A stretch of 64,000 nucleotides of DNA from Colias croceus (taxonomy: Eukaryota > Arthropoda > Insecta > Lepidoptera > Pieridae), in assembly GCF_905220415.1 (NCBI RefSeq), contig NC_059565.1, positions 1,636,501 through 1,700,500 on the forward strand, given 5' to 3'. A model generated the notes under the pieces. That model made no database searches. It had not been told where the DNA came from and worked only from the letters and a program-made list of their open reading frames with translations. The first letter of the stretch is position 1. Each line of letters opens with the position of its first letter. Both the position numbers and the translations under genes were made by a program. Positions 8,017-19,466 of this stretch are shown piece by piece.

Positions 8017-9168
8017 ACTCATATAAAGTTCTCGTGTCACAATGTTAGTTACCATGCTCCTCCGAAACGGCTGGACCGATTCTCATAAGACTTTATGTGC
8101 CTATTGGGTAGATCAAAGAATCGGCCAATATCTATTTTTCATAACCCTAAGTGATAAAAGTAAGGCAGAACAACGTTTGCCGGGACATCTTATAAAATAT
8201 AACTAAGAACTTCAAAACTGAAAAAAAATTCATACCTACTAACTCAGAAAAGAAGAAGAAGAAAATACATTTATTTGGCAATCAGTAAGACACAATCATC
8301 ACAAAACATTAATAAATCAAAACAAAAACATACAAAAAAGAAATGGAAACAATAAAAAAAAAAAAAAAAAAACTTAGTTAAAACTTAGTTTCCGTAGCTC
8401 ACCAATATCATATTGTGTCTAATCCTAGTAATTTAGGCTGTTTAAAGTCACTCAATTTATTTTTGTATGTATTTCGATTAACGATGCTAAGTATAGTTTT
8501 CCTCATTACGAACTGTGCCAGTCAGCAAATATTGGAATAGACGACATGATAGTTTATCACAAGTAGTATATTTGAGTAGTTAAACACTAGATAATACAAT
8601 GACCTTGACATACGGTACACATGTTTTATAGACATACTTAATCTGACGGAAAATCTTAGTCCATTTACAAAACTTTAGGAATACTTTTACGAAAATTTCT
8701 TTAAAAAGAAATTTAGCATTCATAAAGTTTGTATAGAGAAGGAGCTAACGTAATATTTTTACGCTTTTATTAGCTTCACCTGCATGTTTGTATGTAACCG
8801 ACTCTTTTATAATCGATTAGGACAAATTAACAGATAATTCAATAATTTTTTGAATGTATCTTGTTAAATATTTAGGATCGCCAAGATTTAATAATTTCCT
8901 CCTGTACCTACCTACACTCTTTATGTAAGCAATTTAGTTGATTCTCTCATTAAATCGTATTTATTTAGTTTTTTTAAGTATTTATTATTAATAAAATACT
9001 CAAAATCAATAAAAAGAATTGAATATAGTTTGGGAAGTGCGCGTGAATCCGTTGGCTCCAACTAGTATAGCTATAAAAACATGAATTTTATGATATTACC
9101 TATTCAAGTTTTCAAGATGTTGTTGAAAACTCTTTGTCTTTTATAAGTTGGTTGGTGGAATTTAATTG
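8017..9168. other. Intron stretch, no gene seen
   Basis: AT-rich intron. It holds an (AAG)n/A-rich tract near 8258-8370 resembling a retroposon tail and a piece at about 8760-8830 (TATTAGCTTCACCTGCATGT) that recurs inverted at 9660-9715 and elsewhere. No open frame with any recognisable motif. Confidence 0.6.
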
Positions 9169-9351
9169 AATAAATCTATACCTACTAATATTATAAAGCT
9201 GAAGAGTTTGTTTGAACGCGCTAATCTCAGGAATTACTGGTCTGATTTGAAAAATTCTTTCAGTGTTAGATAGCTCATTTATCGAGGAAGGCTTTATGCA
9301 ATATATCATCACGCTAAGACTAACAAGAGTGGAGCCACGCGGGTAAAACTG
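9169..9351 (+). repeat. SINE-like repeat, family S1
   Basis: ACTAATATTATAAAGCTGAA start, GAACGCGCTAATCTCAGGAA core, ends GCGGGTAAAACTG. Its final CAGCTAG is lost. Confidence 0.7.
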
Positions 9352-9845
9352 TAGGTATATATTAGTAGATAAATCAGTGAGATTGGAGAATTATTATCTT
9401 TATGACAATAAAAGATAGTATAATATGGCCCTTCATTAAGACATCCTTGGCGACTAAATATAATAGCGTAATTTGTATAAAATAGAGCATTATTTAATAA
9501 AATGAAGTGCTAAGCGTAAAACTATAGAACGGCTCGACCAATTCGGCGATTATTTTTGAACTTTGTTGGTAAGACAACAGGGCAAAAACACGACGGGTCC
9601 GATCCTTGATAATTTTACAAAGTTCGAATTAAATCTGTCCATTTAAATGTCAGAATCGAGTATGGAGGAGTCGGTTACATACAAACATACAGGTGAAGCT
9701 AATATAAGCGAATTAAAAAGGAATCGCCAAATATACTAGAGTAGAAAAACTGGGGCAGTCAATTATAAAAAATGTAAAGGTAACAAACATACAGATGAAG
9801 GTTAGCTTCATACAAACATACAGCGAAAACTGAAAAAAAACTGAC

Positions 9846-10049
9846 CTCAAAAGTGAACACAGCAAGGAAATCGAACATCCCCGTCTCCGCCATGATAGCC
9901 ACCAGGATCATCATGCTGAAGAGCAGCAGCAGCGTTTCCACGTCTAGCCAGGAGATCAGTTCAGGCAGGGAGGGTCTTTCGCCCATCACTGTGATGGTGG
10001 CTAGAGCAGTGGTAGCTATGATTACAGCTGCCATTGTTCTGTTTACCAC
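9846..10049 (-). CDS. Oca2: Oca2 exon 7
   Basis: Acceptor TTGGCCAG before 10049, donor GTCAGT after 9846, 68 codons in phase 0. It reads VVNRTMAAVIIATTALATIT, then VMGERPSLPELISWLDVETL, LLLFSMMILVAIMAETGMFD and FLAVFTFE. This is textbook P protein (mammalian VHRTLAA..., [37 protein letters not shown]). A partial copy of the exon lies at 10572-10683. Confidence 0.97.
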
Positions 10050-10306
10050 CTGGCCAAGTAAATAAAAATAAAATAAATAAATTCGAACGAAGTTCCTTTC
10101 CTTTTGAATTAAATATTATATACTATATACTATTCTGTGTACCACCTCAAGAGAAAATAAAAATAAATAAATTGGAACGAAGTTCCTTTCCTTTTGAAAT
10201 AAGTAGTATATAGAATTAAATTTACCTCATAGAGGTATAATTAAGAAAAACAACAATATCCAGGAGTTAAATGATAAATGAAATAAATGAAGGAATGCTA
10301 ACCCGG

Positions 10307-10532
10307 GTGGAACGAAGTTACCTACATAACTGGCTTGCTTTCTAAGAGAGACACGGCTTACAACTATAGCAAAAAGTTATTTCTTCAAATTATAATATTT
10401 CAGGGCAATTTTCACACGCGGTACGATCTGATCCCATACTAAGCCATCGCTTGTGTTAAGTTTCGATACCATTTTTGGTCTTAATTCCCTCTAGCCCTCA
10501 TTCGCAACGCGCGATAAGCAACTTCGTTCCAA
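10307..10532. mobile_element. MITE, family M2 (TTGGAACGAAGTT ends)
   Basis: Ends TGGAACGAAGTTA and CAACTTCGTTCCAA are inverted. Copies lie at 10801-11006 and 15305-15487. It is part of the roughly 0.6-kb segmental duplication that also copied half of exon 7. Confidence 0.6.
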
Positions 10533-10571
10533 AGGTACAAGGCGTGTTATTTCCACTAGCTATAATAATAA

Positions 10572-10683
10572 TCTAGCCAGGAGATCAGTTCAGGTAGGGA
10601 CAGTCTTTCGCCCATCACTGTGATGGTGGCTAGAGCAGTGGTGGCTATGATTACGGCCGCCATTGTTCGGTTTACCACCTGGT
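10572..10683 (-). pseudogene. Partial duplicate of Oca2 exon 7 (acceptor half)
   Basis: It copies the first ~111 of 204 bp of exon 7 with an intact acceptor (TTTCACCAG) and the same open frame VVNRTMAAVIIATTALATIT to LPELISWLD. It then breaks into unrelated sequence, with no donor. I count 7 differences from exon 7. Two fall in one codon (Pro to Leu) and the other five are silent. The homology extends upstream through the intron to about 10912, so this is a tandem segmental duplication rather than retroposition. Confidence 0.92.
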
Positions 10684-10800
10684 GAAATAAATAAGAATGT
10701 CCAGTTACCCCGTATACGCAAAGAATATAATCTTTGATCTTTCGGAAATCATTTTTCCGAAAGAAAAAATGTCTATAGGTGTTACATGTGAGACACCCGA

Positions 10801-11006
10801 TTGGAACAAAGTTCGTTTTGTTTTGAAAAAAGCATTATTATAGGAGGTATAATTTATTAAATTAACAATATTTAGGAGTTAAATGATAAATGAAATAAGA
10901 GAAGAATGCTAATACACTTTTGCTATAGCAAAAGTTTTTCAATTATTCGTGACGCTCGCCTCGGACCCTTTGCCTTCGTACCGCGTGATAAGGAACTTCG
11001 TTCCAA
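10801..11006. mobile_element. MITE, family M2
   Basis: TTGGAACAAAGTTCG start and GGAACTTCGTTCCAA end. It is the counterpart of 10307-10532 in the second unit of the segmental duplication, heavily diverged inside. Confidence 0.5.
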
Positions 11007-11267
11007 TAAAGGAAAGATGTAAAATAACAACACACACTAACTACTTGGAATTCAAGAACAGCTGAAAATGTCAGTTGGGCTTATTGTAGGGGTTGTGATA
11101 GGCAGAATAAAATTAACTACACCACGTCTTATACTACACTACCTTTCCGCCTGTGGCTTCGCCGCGCTGTGACTTCTAAGCGCACACAGACGGTGGAAAG
11201 CAGTCGCTTTCCACCTTCTCTTATACACAAAGTCTTGTGTAGCGACGCAACGGATTTGGATGTTTTT

Positions 11268-11413
11268 GAAGTGAAACTTCTTTATCGGGGTTGGACAAAA
11301 ATTTAGTGTAACATTTTTGCGTTACGCCGTAGGCGTGACATTTTTGCGTTACGCCGTAGGCGTGACATTTTTGCGTTACGCGCCAACTTTTTCTTATCCC
11401 TAAGTTTCACTTC
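11268..11413. mobile_element. MITE, family M1, with internal 27-bp repeats
   Basis: GAAGTGAAACTTCTTTATCG left end and AAGTTTCACTTC right end. Inside, TTTTTGCGTTACGCCGTAGG repeats with a 27-bp period about 2.7 times (11309-11384). Confidence 0.65.
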
Positions 11414-11935
11414 TACGTGTCTAGTACACGCACACATTTTTTTTAATAGATAGAGTAATTCTCGAGGAAGGTTTTATTATCTAAGTTTTAGGTTTTAAAC
11501 AAATCGGGTGAAGCTTCGTGTAGAAAGCTATAGAAATTAGCAGTTCTTACAAATTTCTCTAACATAGTCAAGTCTAGGAAGTACATTTCATATTATATTG
11601 CAGTAAAAGTCATATTATAACCTTAATATACTTTCATAATCTACTGTGGAAACAAGATAATGTTACATGCGATATGATGTTTAATGTAATTAAATTTTAA
11701 TTAACAGTTTTATTGCTCTGTAATAAAGATTAGAATTGATTGATTGCTTGATGATTGGTATTTTAAAATGGTTTTATATGTTTGTTTATTTCTATTTGAA
11801 TTTTCTTTTTTAATCATACAAATTAAGAGCTTTAGTGAATATTTTTGTGTGGCTTCATGCAACACTGAAATAATTATGGCAGCCTATTCGATGCAGTTTA
11901 TGATTGCATTTGATCTTTATATTATGAAAATAAAT

Positions 11936-12134
11936 AAATCTATTCTAATATTATAAGGCTGAAGAGCTTGTTTGTTTGTTTGAACGCGCTATTCTCAGGA
12001 ACTACTGGTCCGATTTAAAAATTCTTTCGGTGTTAGATAGCCCATTTATCGAGGAAGGCTATAGGCTATATAATGTCATCTCGCTAAGACAAACAGGAGC
12101 GGAGCAATGCGAGTAAACGCGTAGCACACGTAGT
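11936..12134 (+). repeat. SINE-like repeat, family S1
   Basis: From CTAATATTATAAGGCTGAAG through GTTAGATAGCCCATTTATCG to GCGTAGCACACGTAG. Lies close to the exon 6 donor. Confidence 0.7.
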
Positions 12135-12172
12135 AGAAAAGTAATAAATAAATCATATTATTAAAAACTTAC

Positions 12173-12418
12173 CTCAAAAATAATCAACACGTACAATCCA
12201 CACAACAGCGCACACGCATAAATAACTCCTGTATTCACATCTATTGGATTTATCGTATAACTCAGAGTAAATGGGGCACTCTCATTGGCTGTTAATTTCA
12301 TACGTAACGCGATATTTGCGCTGTGATTGGTCGAAAGTCGTAATATGGAGGAACGTGATTCGCCCTCGTTGAAATCAAGGCCGCCATCTTGGAGCGGTAC
12401 TAGCCATTCCTCTGATAC
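12173..12418 (-). CDS. Oca2: Oca2 exon 6
   Basis: Acceptor CATTTAAAG before 12418, donor GTAAGT after 12173, 82 codons in phase 0. It begins VSEEWLVPLQDGGLDFNEGE and continues through a lumenal loop with N-glycosylation sequons (NHS, NES). It ends GVIYACALLCGLYVLIIFE, which matches mammalian ILAGVYALIIFE and opens the transporter core. Confidence 0.93.
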
Positions 12419-12481
12419 CTTTAAATGTAACGGACATTTTAAAAAGTAAATACCAAAATAAATACCATATTTATACAACTA

Positions 12482-12657
12482 CTAGCTTACCGCCCGCGGC
12501 TTCGCCCGCTTTCTCTAAAACGATTTGAGATTTAAACTATCCTATCTCTCAAGTTGGATCGAACTGCACATGGTGTGCGATTTTTATTATAATCGGTTAA
12601 GTGGTTTAGGAGTCCATTGAGGACAAACATTGTGACACGAGATTTATATATATTAGA
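12482..12657 (-). repeat. SINE-like repeat, family S6
   Basis: TAGCTTACCGCCCGCGGC start, ends near GTGACACGAGATTTATATAT. Nearly identical to 7843-8016 in reverse. Confidence 0.75.
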
Positions 12658-13034
12658 TTTTATCTTGAAACGGAGACTCTGCAATATAAATGGTGAAAGG
12701 ATCTTTGACAAAGAATATAATATTATAAGAAAATGAAAATTTAGATTACAATATGCTCAATCAAACGTTACGAACATCTTCGCAATTTGACCTTTGTAAA
12801 GCGTAAAGTAAAATATTATGTTAATTTTGTCAACACACATTTTTAACATAATACAAACGGAATTATTTTATGTCAAATAACAAATATTTATTAGATTTAT
12901 TTTAGAAGTGCTTTTGAATCGTCATTTAACCTACAAATTAGTACCACCAAAAACAGTTAAACAAGAACATGAAAAATCAACTAAAATATATACAGTTTAC
13001 AGTACTTACATGCTAAATAAAAAATAACAATTAC

Positions 13035-13201
13035 CTTCACACTCCTCCCATCATAAAACTCCTCCAACCAAACGTAAAGTTTCTGCGATTTCTCAAACTC
13101 AGTTGAATTCATTTGACTCTCCATTTGTTCCGTTAAAAATGGTCCTTTGAGTCGGATTTGTATTACGAAATCATCTCCCATTGATGAATTAAGGTTATAA
13201 G
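13035..13201 (-). CDS. Oca2: Oca2 exon 5 (lumenal loop)
   Basis: Acceptor TTTTTCGTAG before 13201, donor GTAATT after 13035. After finishing a Thr codon it reads YNLNSSMGDDFVIQIRLKGP and FLTEQMESQMNSTEFEKS, then LYVWLEEFYDGRSVK. It carries sequons NSS and NST. The loop between TM1 and TM2 is poorly conserved in P proteins, so the call rests on phase agreement with both neighbours (1 to 2, then 0) and on position. Confidence 0.82.
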
Positions 13202-13590
13202 CTACGAAAATTTTTATTTATTATTATAGTATTTTCTTGTGCTTGATTTTACGCAAGTATTAGACGCCTAGATCGAATTCAAAAAGACCGTTTGTTTGTC
13301 TTTCTGTCACGTCAGAACTGAGCACGTTTATGGTACAATCTTTGGTGTGCATAATGGAATATATTATAAGTATCTTCGAACTAGATTATATTACAGCAGT
13401 TTTAGTCCAGAAAGGGAACATACATATAAATCGGATAAACAATATTTATTAAAACAAGGTAATATTTAACTACTAAACTAACCCGGAAAAAACGTTGCCA
13501 ATACTATATGCTATTCAGTAGGTAATCCAGACCGCTGTTTTTACGATCAAGGATAACAGACATACAAACTATCACAATATCAGTACTTAC

Positions 13591-13726
13591 TCTTTACTTG
13601 ATCAGGATTGACCGAAGTGTTCATAATAATGACTTCCCTCTCATTAAATAACATGAACGCAAGAGTGAAGAAACACCAGCAGGCGAGGAGGCAAGTCATC
13701 TTTATGTAATGCCCCGCGTGGGCCAT
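13591..13726 (-). CDS. Oca2: Oca2 exon 4 (first membrane helix)
   Basis: Acceptor TTAAACAG before 13726, donor GTAAGTAC after 13591. It reads MAHAGHYIKMTCLLACWCFF, then TLAFMLFNEREVIIMNTSVN. This is a single hydrophobic helix with a basic cytosolic lead, as TM1 in OCA2, then a lumenal sequon NTS. An alternative donor four codons earlier (GTAAAG) would break the frame. Confidence 0.87.
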
Positions 13727-13738
13727 CTGTTTAAAATA

Positions 13739-13982
13739 AATAAATATTTCAGGACAATTTTCACACACGGCACGATCTGATCCCATACTAAGCTTTCGCT
13801 TGTGTTATGGAAACCAGATGGCTGATAAACATACATAAATAAATACTTAATATAGATAATTAACACTCAGACACAGAGCAAACATCTATGTTCATCAGTC
13901 ATCACACAAAATATATTTGCCCTGGGAATCAGCGATCTCTGGCTTGGAAGGCAGGTTCACTGCCAACTAAGCCAACCGGTCA
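13739..13982 (-). repeat. Dispersed repeat (retroposon fragment)
   Basis: CACGATCTGATCCCATACTA is shared with 10395-10450. The far end carries CAGCGATCTCTGGCTTGGAA and TAAGCCAACCGGTCAGTC, a motif common in Lepidoptera repeats. It starts only 12 bp upstream of exon 4, so its end provides the pyrimidine tract. Confidence 0.55.
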
Positions 13983-14293
13983 GTCAAAATAAGTATTATT
14001 AATCAATAATCTTGATTATTTAATAACATAGATAAATTTATGTACTGCAAAATCAAAAATATGGAAAATTAAGTTTGAATCAACTTTGAGGGTGAATTTT
14101 TGACCAGCTCCAATTTTCTTCAAAAGTAAATTAATTAAAAAACATAACTAGCCAGTCAGTAAAAATACCTTCTAAATTGTTATTTGGGATTTTTGAAATA
14201 AACCTTAACTAACAGACAGATAAACTGATAGATATAAAACTTTAACTCAAACTAATGACTACTGCTGCTACTGCTTATGCATGATTAACATAC

Positions 14294-14327
14294 CTTACTT
14301 TGTTTCTTCGATGGTTTGTTGTCCAGT
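14294..14327 (-). CDS. Oca2: Oca2 exon 3 (34-bp micro-exon)
   Basis: TTTTGCAG acceptor before 14327 and GTATGT donor after 14294. It supplies one base to a Gly codon (or Ile if spliced from 48342), then LDNKPSKKQSK, a Lys-rich cytosolic patch just before TM1. The length of 34 bp (1 + 33) fits both flanking phases exactly. Confidence 0.78.
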
Positions 14328-14637
14328 CTGCAAAATAAAAAAAAAATGCATTCAAATTTAAGTTCAATATCGCACACATGAAATAGACAGATTTTTACAT
14401 TTTGCAGTAGGTGTGTATTGGCATAAAAATTAAAAAAAAACATATAAAACAAAATTCCTTAACGTTTCAAGAATTTTTATTGCTTCAAAGTAAAATTTTC
14501 AGGATCTTCATCTACCCATCTTTTCTTTGTAAATACTACCGCTATATAATTTTTAAATTATCTTCATTATACACACAAACACACGCAAACACATACAACT
14601 TGCAAAAACTTTTTAAAATATAAAACTACCCACATAC

Positions 14638-14794
14638 CCATCATCTTTACCCGGTATGACGTCAACACCGAGCCCCTTAGTGTCATGGCTGACCTCGTCC
14701 GTTCGATTGTTGTTCAGATGCGGCGCGGACTTCACGAGCGGCAGACGTTTGGTCTCCGCTGAGCCGTTTGCTTTTATGTTAATTGAATTTGTTG
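14638..14794 (-). CDS. Oca2: Oca2 exon 2 (cytosolic N-terminal region)
   Basis: Strong acceptor CTTTCTTTCAG before 14794, donor GTATGT after 14638. It finishes an Ala codon, then reads TNSINIKANGSAETKRLPLV, KSAPHLNNNRTDEVSHDT and GLGVDVIPGKDDG. Hydrophilic and low in family conservation, as expected of P-protein N-termini. Confidence 0.8.
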
Positions 14795-14917
14795 CTGAAA
14801 GAAAGTAATTAATAACTTGAATGGCTATAATATGTATATGAGTATGATAAGGTAAGAAATAAGTTTTGTTACAATAATTATACATACAATATACAATATT
14901 TTATGCGTTTTTTTAAA

Positions 14918-15081
14918 GTGAAACTTTTTTAGGTGCGTTGAGTGTAAAATTTCAAGGTCGCGTCATGGCAATACCGTCACGTTACTGTAAGTAAGGCCAC
15001 AGAATATAATATAATACCTAGTACTACGTAGTAAGGCGACGATTTGAGTATCTTTGAATCTTGCCAAAGAAATTTCTCTTC
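14918..15081. mobile_element. MITE, family M1
   Basis: AAGTGAAACTTTTTTAGGTG start, shared core TCAAGGTCGCGTCATGGCAA, end AAGAAATTTCTCTTC. Closest to the copy at 4242-4372. Confidence 0.6.
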
Positions 15082-15304
15082 TGACACGTGTGCCAGGGAC
15101 AAACGCTCTTTTTTTCATTATAGTATCTATTGGTACAAGTAATAGTAGAAAATTGAAGAGTTTGTTTGATTAAACTTAGTTAATTTATCGAGGAAGGCTA
15201 TTTAATAACGTTATGCTACGAAATAAGAGCGGAGCAGCAATGAAAATTGTTGCAATTAAAAATATAAAAAACTTGAGAGGTGTCAAGGGACACCCGGATG
15301 GAAG

Positions 15305-15487
15305 TTGGAACGAAGTTACTAGAATAGTTTGATTTCTATGAGAGAGAGAGAGACAGATAGAGAAGCACGCGCACGCCGCACAGCTTACAACTAGAGAAAT
15401 AAGTAGCGTTACAATTATTTTTCGTCAAAATTTTTCCCGTCTTTTCAACGCCCACTTTCGCAACGCGCGATAAGGAATTTCGTTCCA
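15305..15487. mobile_element. MITE, family M2
   Basis: TTGGAACGAAGTTAC and GGAATTTCGTTCCAA inverted ends around a (GA)n tract. Confidence 0.6.
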
Positions 15488-15792
15488 AAAGCAGGAAATG
15501 CCAGGATCAATGAAAAATCGCGAGGAAACTAGTATATCAATAATAAATTCATTAATTCAAAATATATACGTTTTTTGCCACAAACATCTGCGTTTATAAA
15601 TGTTTGTAAACATAAAATGTCTAACATAATGTTGATAAACAGTTTTAAATAGTATAAAAGACATTGACCTTGTGAACAGCTGTAGTTTTTTATAAGTACA
15701 ATGGCGATACAGACTATAAATGTATTTTTAAATTTGAGGAAACTGTAAACAGCAGACAGAGTGAGACAAACGACTCTGCATGCAATCACTAC

Positions 15793-15972
15793 ATAGTATA
15801 AAACAAAGCAGCTTTCTCTGTCCCTTTGTCCCTATGTAATTATGTATGCTTAAATTTTTAAAACTATGCAACTGATTTTGATGCTGTTTTTTAATGGATA
15901 GAAGTTTTTCTATATTATAATTAATTATTAGGTTTTAGACAAAGCTGGCGAAGCCGTTGGCGCAAAGCTAGT
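15793..15972 (+). repeat. SINE-like repeat, family S2
   Basis: AGTATAAAACAAAGCAGCTT start, ends GGCGCAAAGCTAG. Degenerate relative to 50466-50657. Confidence 0.65.
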
Positions 15973-17446
15973 AAATAATAAAAGAAAGTTTTCATTTACA
16001 TGTAGACTGTATGTCGTTCACATGGCGTGATTTTAATTTTATGGAGTAGGTACATACTAAAGCTATTTGAACATAGGTACCTACTGACTAACTGATAAGT
16101 GTCGTTAATTTATTTTCTTTTACAAAAACAGTGTTATAAGAAGCCAAAATCTGTGGGTAAAACAACTTAAAAGGTGGTATCCATATCATATTATAGTAAT
16201 CACAAATACATTTAAAAAAAATGATACTAACGCGAACGGTACGGCCCACAGGTACGGCCTGACTTGTTTGCGTTTTTTCTCTCTCTGACAATCATCCTCG
16301 TACATACTAGGAATATTATAAAAAAAGGATTAACGAAATCAGTTCAGCCGAATTCTTCAAAAATAAAGGAGGAAATATTTTTTCTCTATAATTTAATACC
16401 TGTAGATAAATGTTGAATATAAAATTATTTTTCGATCGTGGGAATATAGTCGTAAACTGCAAGTAAACTGCAGATGTGAAATGACTGCATAATAGACTAT
16501 AGTCTGCTCTAAAAGACGTGTAAAATACTTGATATTTTTAACCGACTTCAAAAAAAAGGAGGAGGTTATCAAGTTGTCCGGTATATTTTTTTTATAATAT
16601 ACTGAAGGTTTTGTTTGAAGCTTTGACGAATTATTTTAACTAAATCAAGCATTTTATGAAATACTAGCCGCTTATCCCGTCTTTGGCCGGGCTAAACCTA
16701 AATAAAATACAGCCTATGTCCTATGTAATAGATTTCTGCTGTTGAAAGAATTTTTGAAATCGGTCCTGCAGTTTATCACAGATAATATTAAAATACTAAA
16801 TATAAGTAATTACTAGTTTTATGTTAAAACATTACAAACATACATACATATTAAGTACATACACTAATTTTGCCACTTTATAATATTAGTAAACTAATTT
16901 ACCTCCCAAAAACCATTGCACCCTTCAATGAAGTAAATCACAGAGCAAGTAATATAGTAAAGTAAATTAGATAATAGATGCATAACACAATATACCAATC
17001 ACCTCAAACCGACTACAACACACACACATGCACGTTACGTCGGATCGTTGCAAAACCAGATAAAACCGGTTCAAAGTAACCGCTCGATCCGCGTCAAATA
17101 AGAATGCGCCCGCGACGTAAATAAACAAAGATTTGTATATATTTTGTTATTACACAATATACATAGGTATATGAAATTACCACGCTTATGATTAGAGGAA
17201 ATATTTGATAGTAAGCTTCTTATCACTAAATATGTAGTATAATACAAAGTAGCTTTCCGTCATCTGCGTGTCTGTATGATAGATCTTTAAAATTACGCAA
17301 CAGATTTTGATGGAGTTGTTTTTAATAGATAGAGCGGTTCAAGAGAAAGGTTTTAGCACAGACTAATAATAATATACTACGTATACAAGTTTTAGTATAT
17401 ATACCTATAATTTGTTATATAAGTAGCGTTTAGCTACTATTATGTA
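15973..17446. other. Intron stretch, no gene seen
   Basis: Holds scraps of S5 (about 16285-16370) and an AACCGACTTCAAAAAAAAGG retroposon end (16540-16580). A short GC-richer patch (17030-17120) contains CCGGTTCAAAGTAACCGC. No supported exon. Confidence 0.5.
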
Positions 17447-19168
17447 GGGTCATTGCGCTGGTTTTCGTCCAATTATAGGAGTTGCCAACTTTGTGATACG
17501 AAATAAATATTTTGGAGCACCCTTCCTTAAACATATAATTTTTTTTTTAAGTCCTTATATAGTCTTCTTTAAGATAATATTAAGGGAAAATAAATAATTT
17601 TGATGTATCTTTTTATTTAAATTATTTTCTGCAAAAGTAGGGTAAATGCTAGTTTTCGTCCAAAAAAACTGGTTTTCGTCCTAGTGTAAGCTAGTTTTCG
17701 ACCACCGTGTAGAAAAAGGAGGGTAGGTCAACTATTAAGTTTAAAATCAATTACAGGTAAATATATACGTTTATTTAATTAACATTACAATTTCTCACTA
17801 CCCAGGCTTAGTTTTACTTGTGGTTTTACTAATAATAATCAATATAACTAGTCAACACTGAGATCTATGTAGCACTTGGCAGTCCTTATAGGCGTTAGTG
17901 ATGACTGTATAATCATTCGTAATAAAGAAAGGAATGCGTTCCTTACAATGTAAATGAAACAAGTAATAATTACAGGACTAAGAAATAACATAAAAAACAG
18001 AAATATTCATTCTAACAACAAAAATTTTCATTCTAATACTTTGTTTATCAAATGAAACGTACTATAAACACACAGCCATAATAATAAGTTTTAGCTACAG
18101 AATCTTCAGTGTACGCAGCGTCTTTTTTTTCTAGATTTCTTAGACTCCTTCGAGGCCATCTAAAAACAGTAAGATCTTTCTGAGGATACGTTGAGTAAGT
18201 ATAATAAAAAAATACTGCATTGGCAAAACAGACCTAGAATAAAAGATGATACTCAAGTGAATGATAATCAAGAAAAATACAGTGTATTATGTCTGACCTA
18301 CCCCCATTTATGCTACGAATAATTGACTCTACTTCACATAAGGAGAATGATACATGACTGAATGAATGGCAATATTAGGTACCTACAACACTCTGGCCCT
18401 CACCAATTATTTCTAAGGAAGATACTGAATAGAAAACTTTTCAATACGTAAAAATAGACGAAAAGTAATGCAAAAGAATGGCTATATTTAATTTTTGGAT
18501 ACTCCAATACTCATTCATGGACGAAAACTAAAACATTTAAAGCTAAATTTAGTTTTCGTCCACTTCTTTAAATATTTTTTTATTTTGGCAGCACTGACAT
18601 AGCAGTGGACGGAAACCAAAAAAACTAAACTAATAGCAATAAAGATCACTTCGGGAGAAACTATTCAGTATTTTAAAGGTCCGATAAAGTAAAATGACCC
18701 TAACAAATATTCACGTAGCTGTTTGAGTTTCCGTCCACTTGGACGAAAACCAAATATTTTGAGAATTTGGTAACCTAGTATCCGTCCACTTAATATTTCG
18801 AAGAGTATTATAAAAATGTATGATAAACACTTATAATTGCGTTTATTATGCTTATAAATAAACATACGTACCAAAAACATTACGTAAACTAGCTAAAACA
18901 GTGATTTACCTTACCATGAACTTTTCTCGCCGGCAAATTTTTCTCTCGCGCGATGACATCTGCAAGGCACGTATGCGAAGCGGCCACATTTACGTTAATT
19001 TTTTGAACTCTCTTCTTGTCAAATCAAATTTTAATGTTGATAGTACTGTTGCTAAGTGCAAACTTGCGCGGGAAGGTAGGTTTGTATTCAAGTTTTACGC
19101 ACGTGATTGTAGCAGGTCAGTCAAATGGACGAAAACAGAAGCTGGACGGCAAACCAGCGCAATTACCC
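17447..19168. mobile_element. 1.7-kb TIR element with repeated TTTTCGTCC motifs
   Basis: Ends GGGTCATTGCGCTGGTTT and, inverted, GGGTAATTGCGCTGGTTT, both flanked by TA (17445-17446, 19169-19170). The motif TTTTCGTCC (or GGACGAAAA, with close variants) recurs about ten times, clustered near both ends: 17465, 17650-17705, 18520-18790 and 19128. No transposase-sized frame. Inference: non-autonomous DNA transposon whose repeated motif is the transposase binding site. Confidence 0.75.
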
Positions 19169-19369
19169 TATTCTGTGATATAAGTTTAAGACCAAGGGGG
19201 CGAAGCTGCGGCCGAAAAGCTAATAGGCTTAACATCTCTTTCTTTACAAATTTTTAAATACCTACTTATAAAACTCAAATTTCTAATACTTACATAGTTT
19301 GCATTTATATTGAAATTAATGCGAGTGAAACCGCAGGCCTCTACTAGTATGTAAGTGATATTATGTATG

Positions 19370-19466
19370 TATTAGCCACATAATATTGTAATGAAAACAT
19401 CTATAATTTGTAACTACATTCTTGCAAATAAATATAATTTGAATTTGAATTTGAATTTGAATTTAC
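19370..19466 (+). repeat. Retroposon 3' end with (TTTGAA)n tail
   Basis: TTCTTGCAAATAAATATAAT followed by four to five TTTGAA units is a typical lepidopteran LINE/SINE tail. The body upstream is not recognisable. Confidence 0.6.

Noticed and set aside
16088..16291. Minus frame MSEREKTQTSQAVPVGRTVR and an overlapping frame MYEDDCQREKKRKQVRPYLW, considered as Oca2 exons.
   Set aside because: Available GT sites give phase 0 or 2, but exon 2 of Oca2 needs phase 1. The region overlaps an S5 SINE remnant.
19432..19466. Telomeric-type or coding hexamer repeat at (TTTGAA)n.
   Set aside because: Insect telomere repeats are TTAGG; this is a usual LINE/SINE tail.
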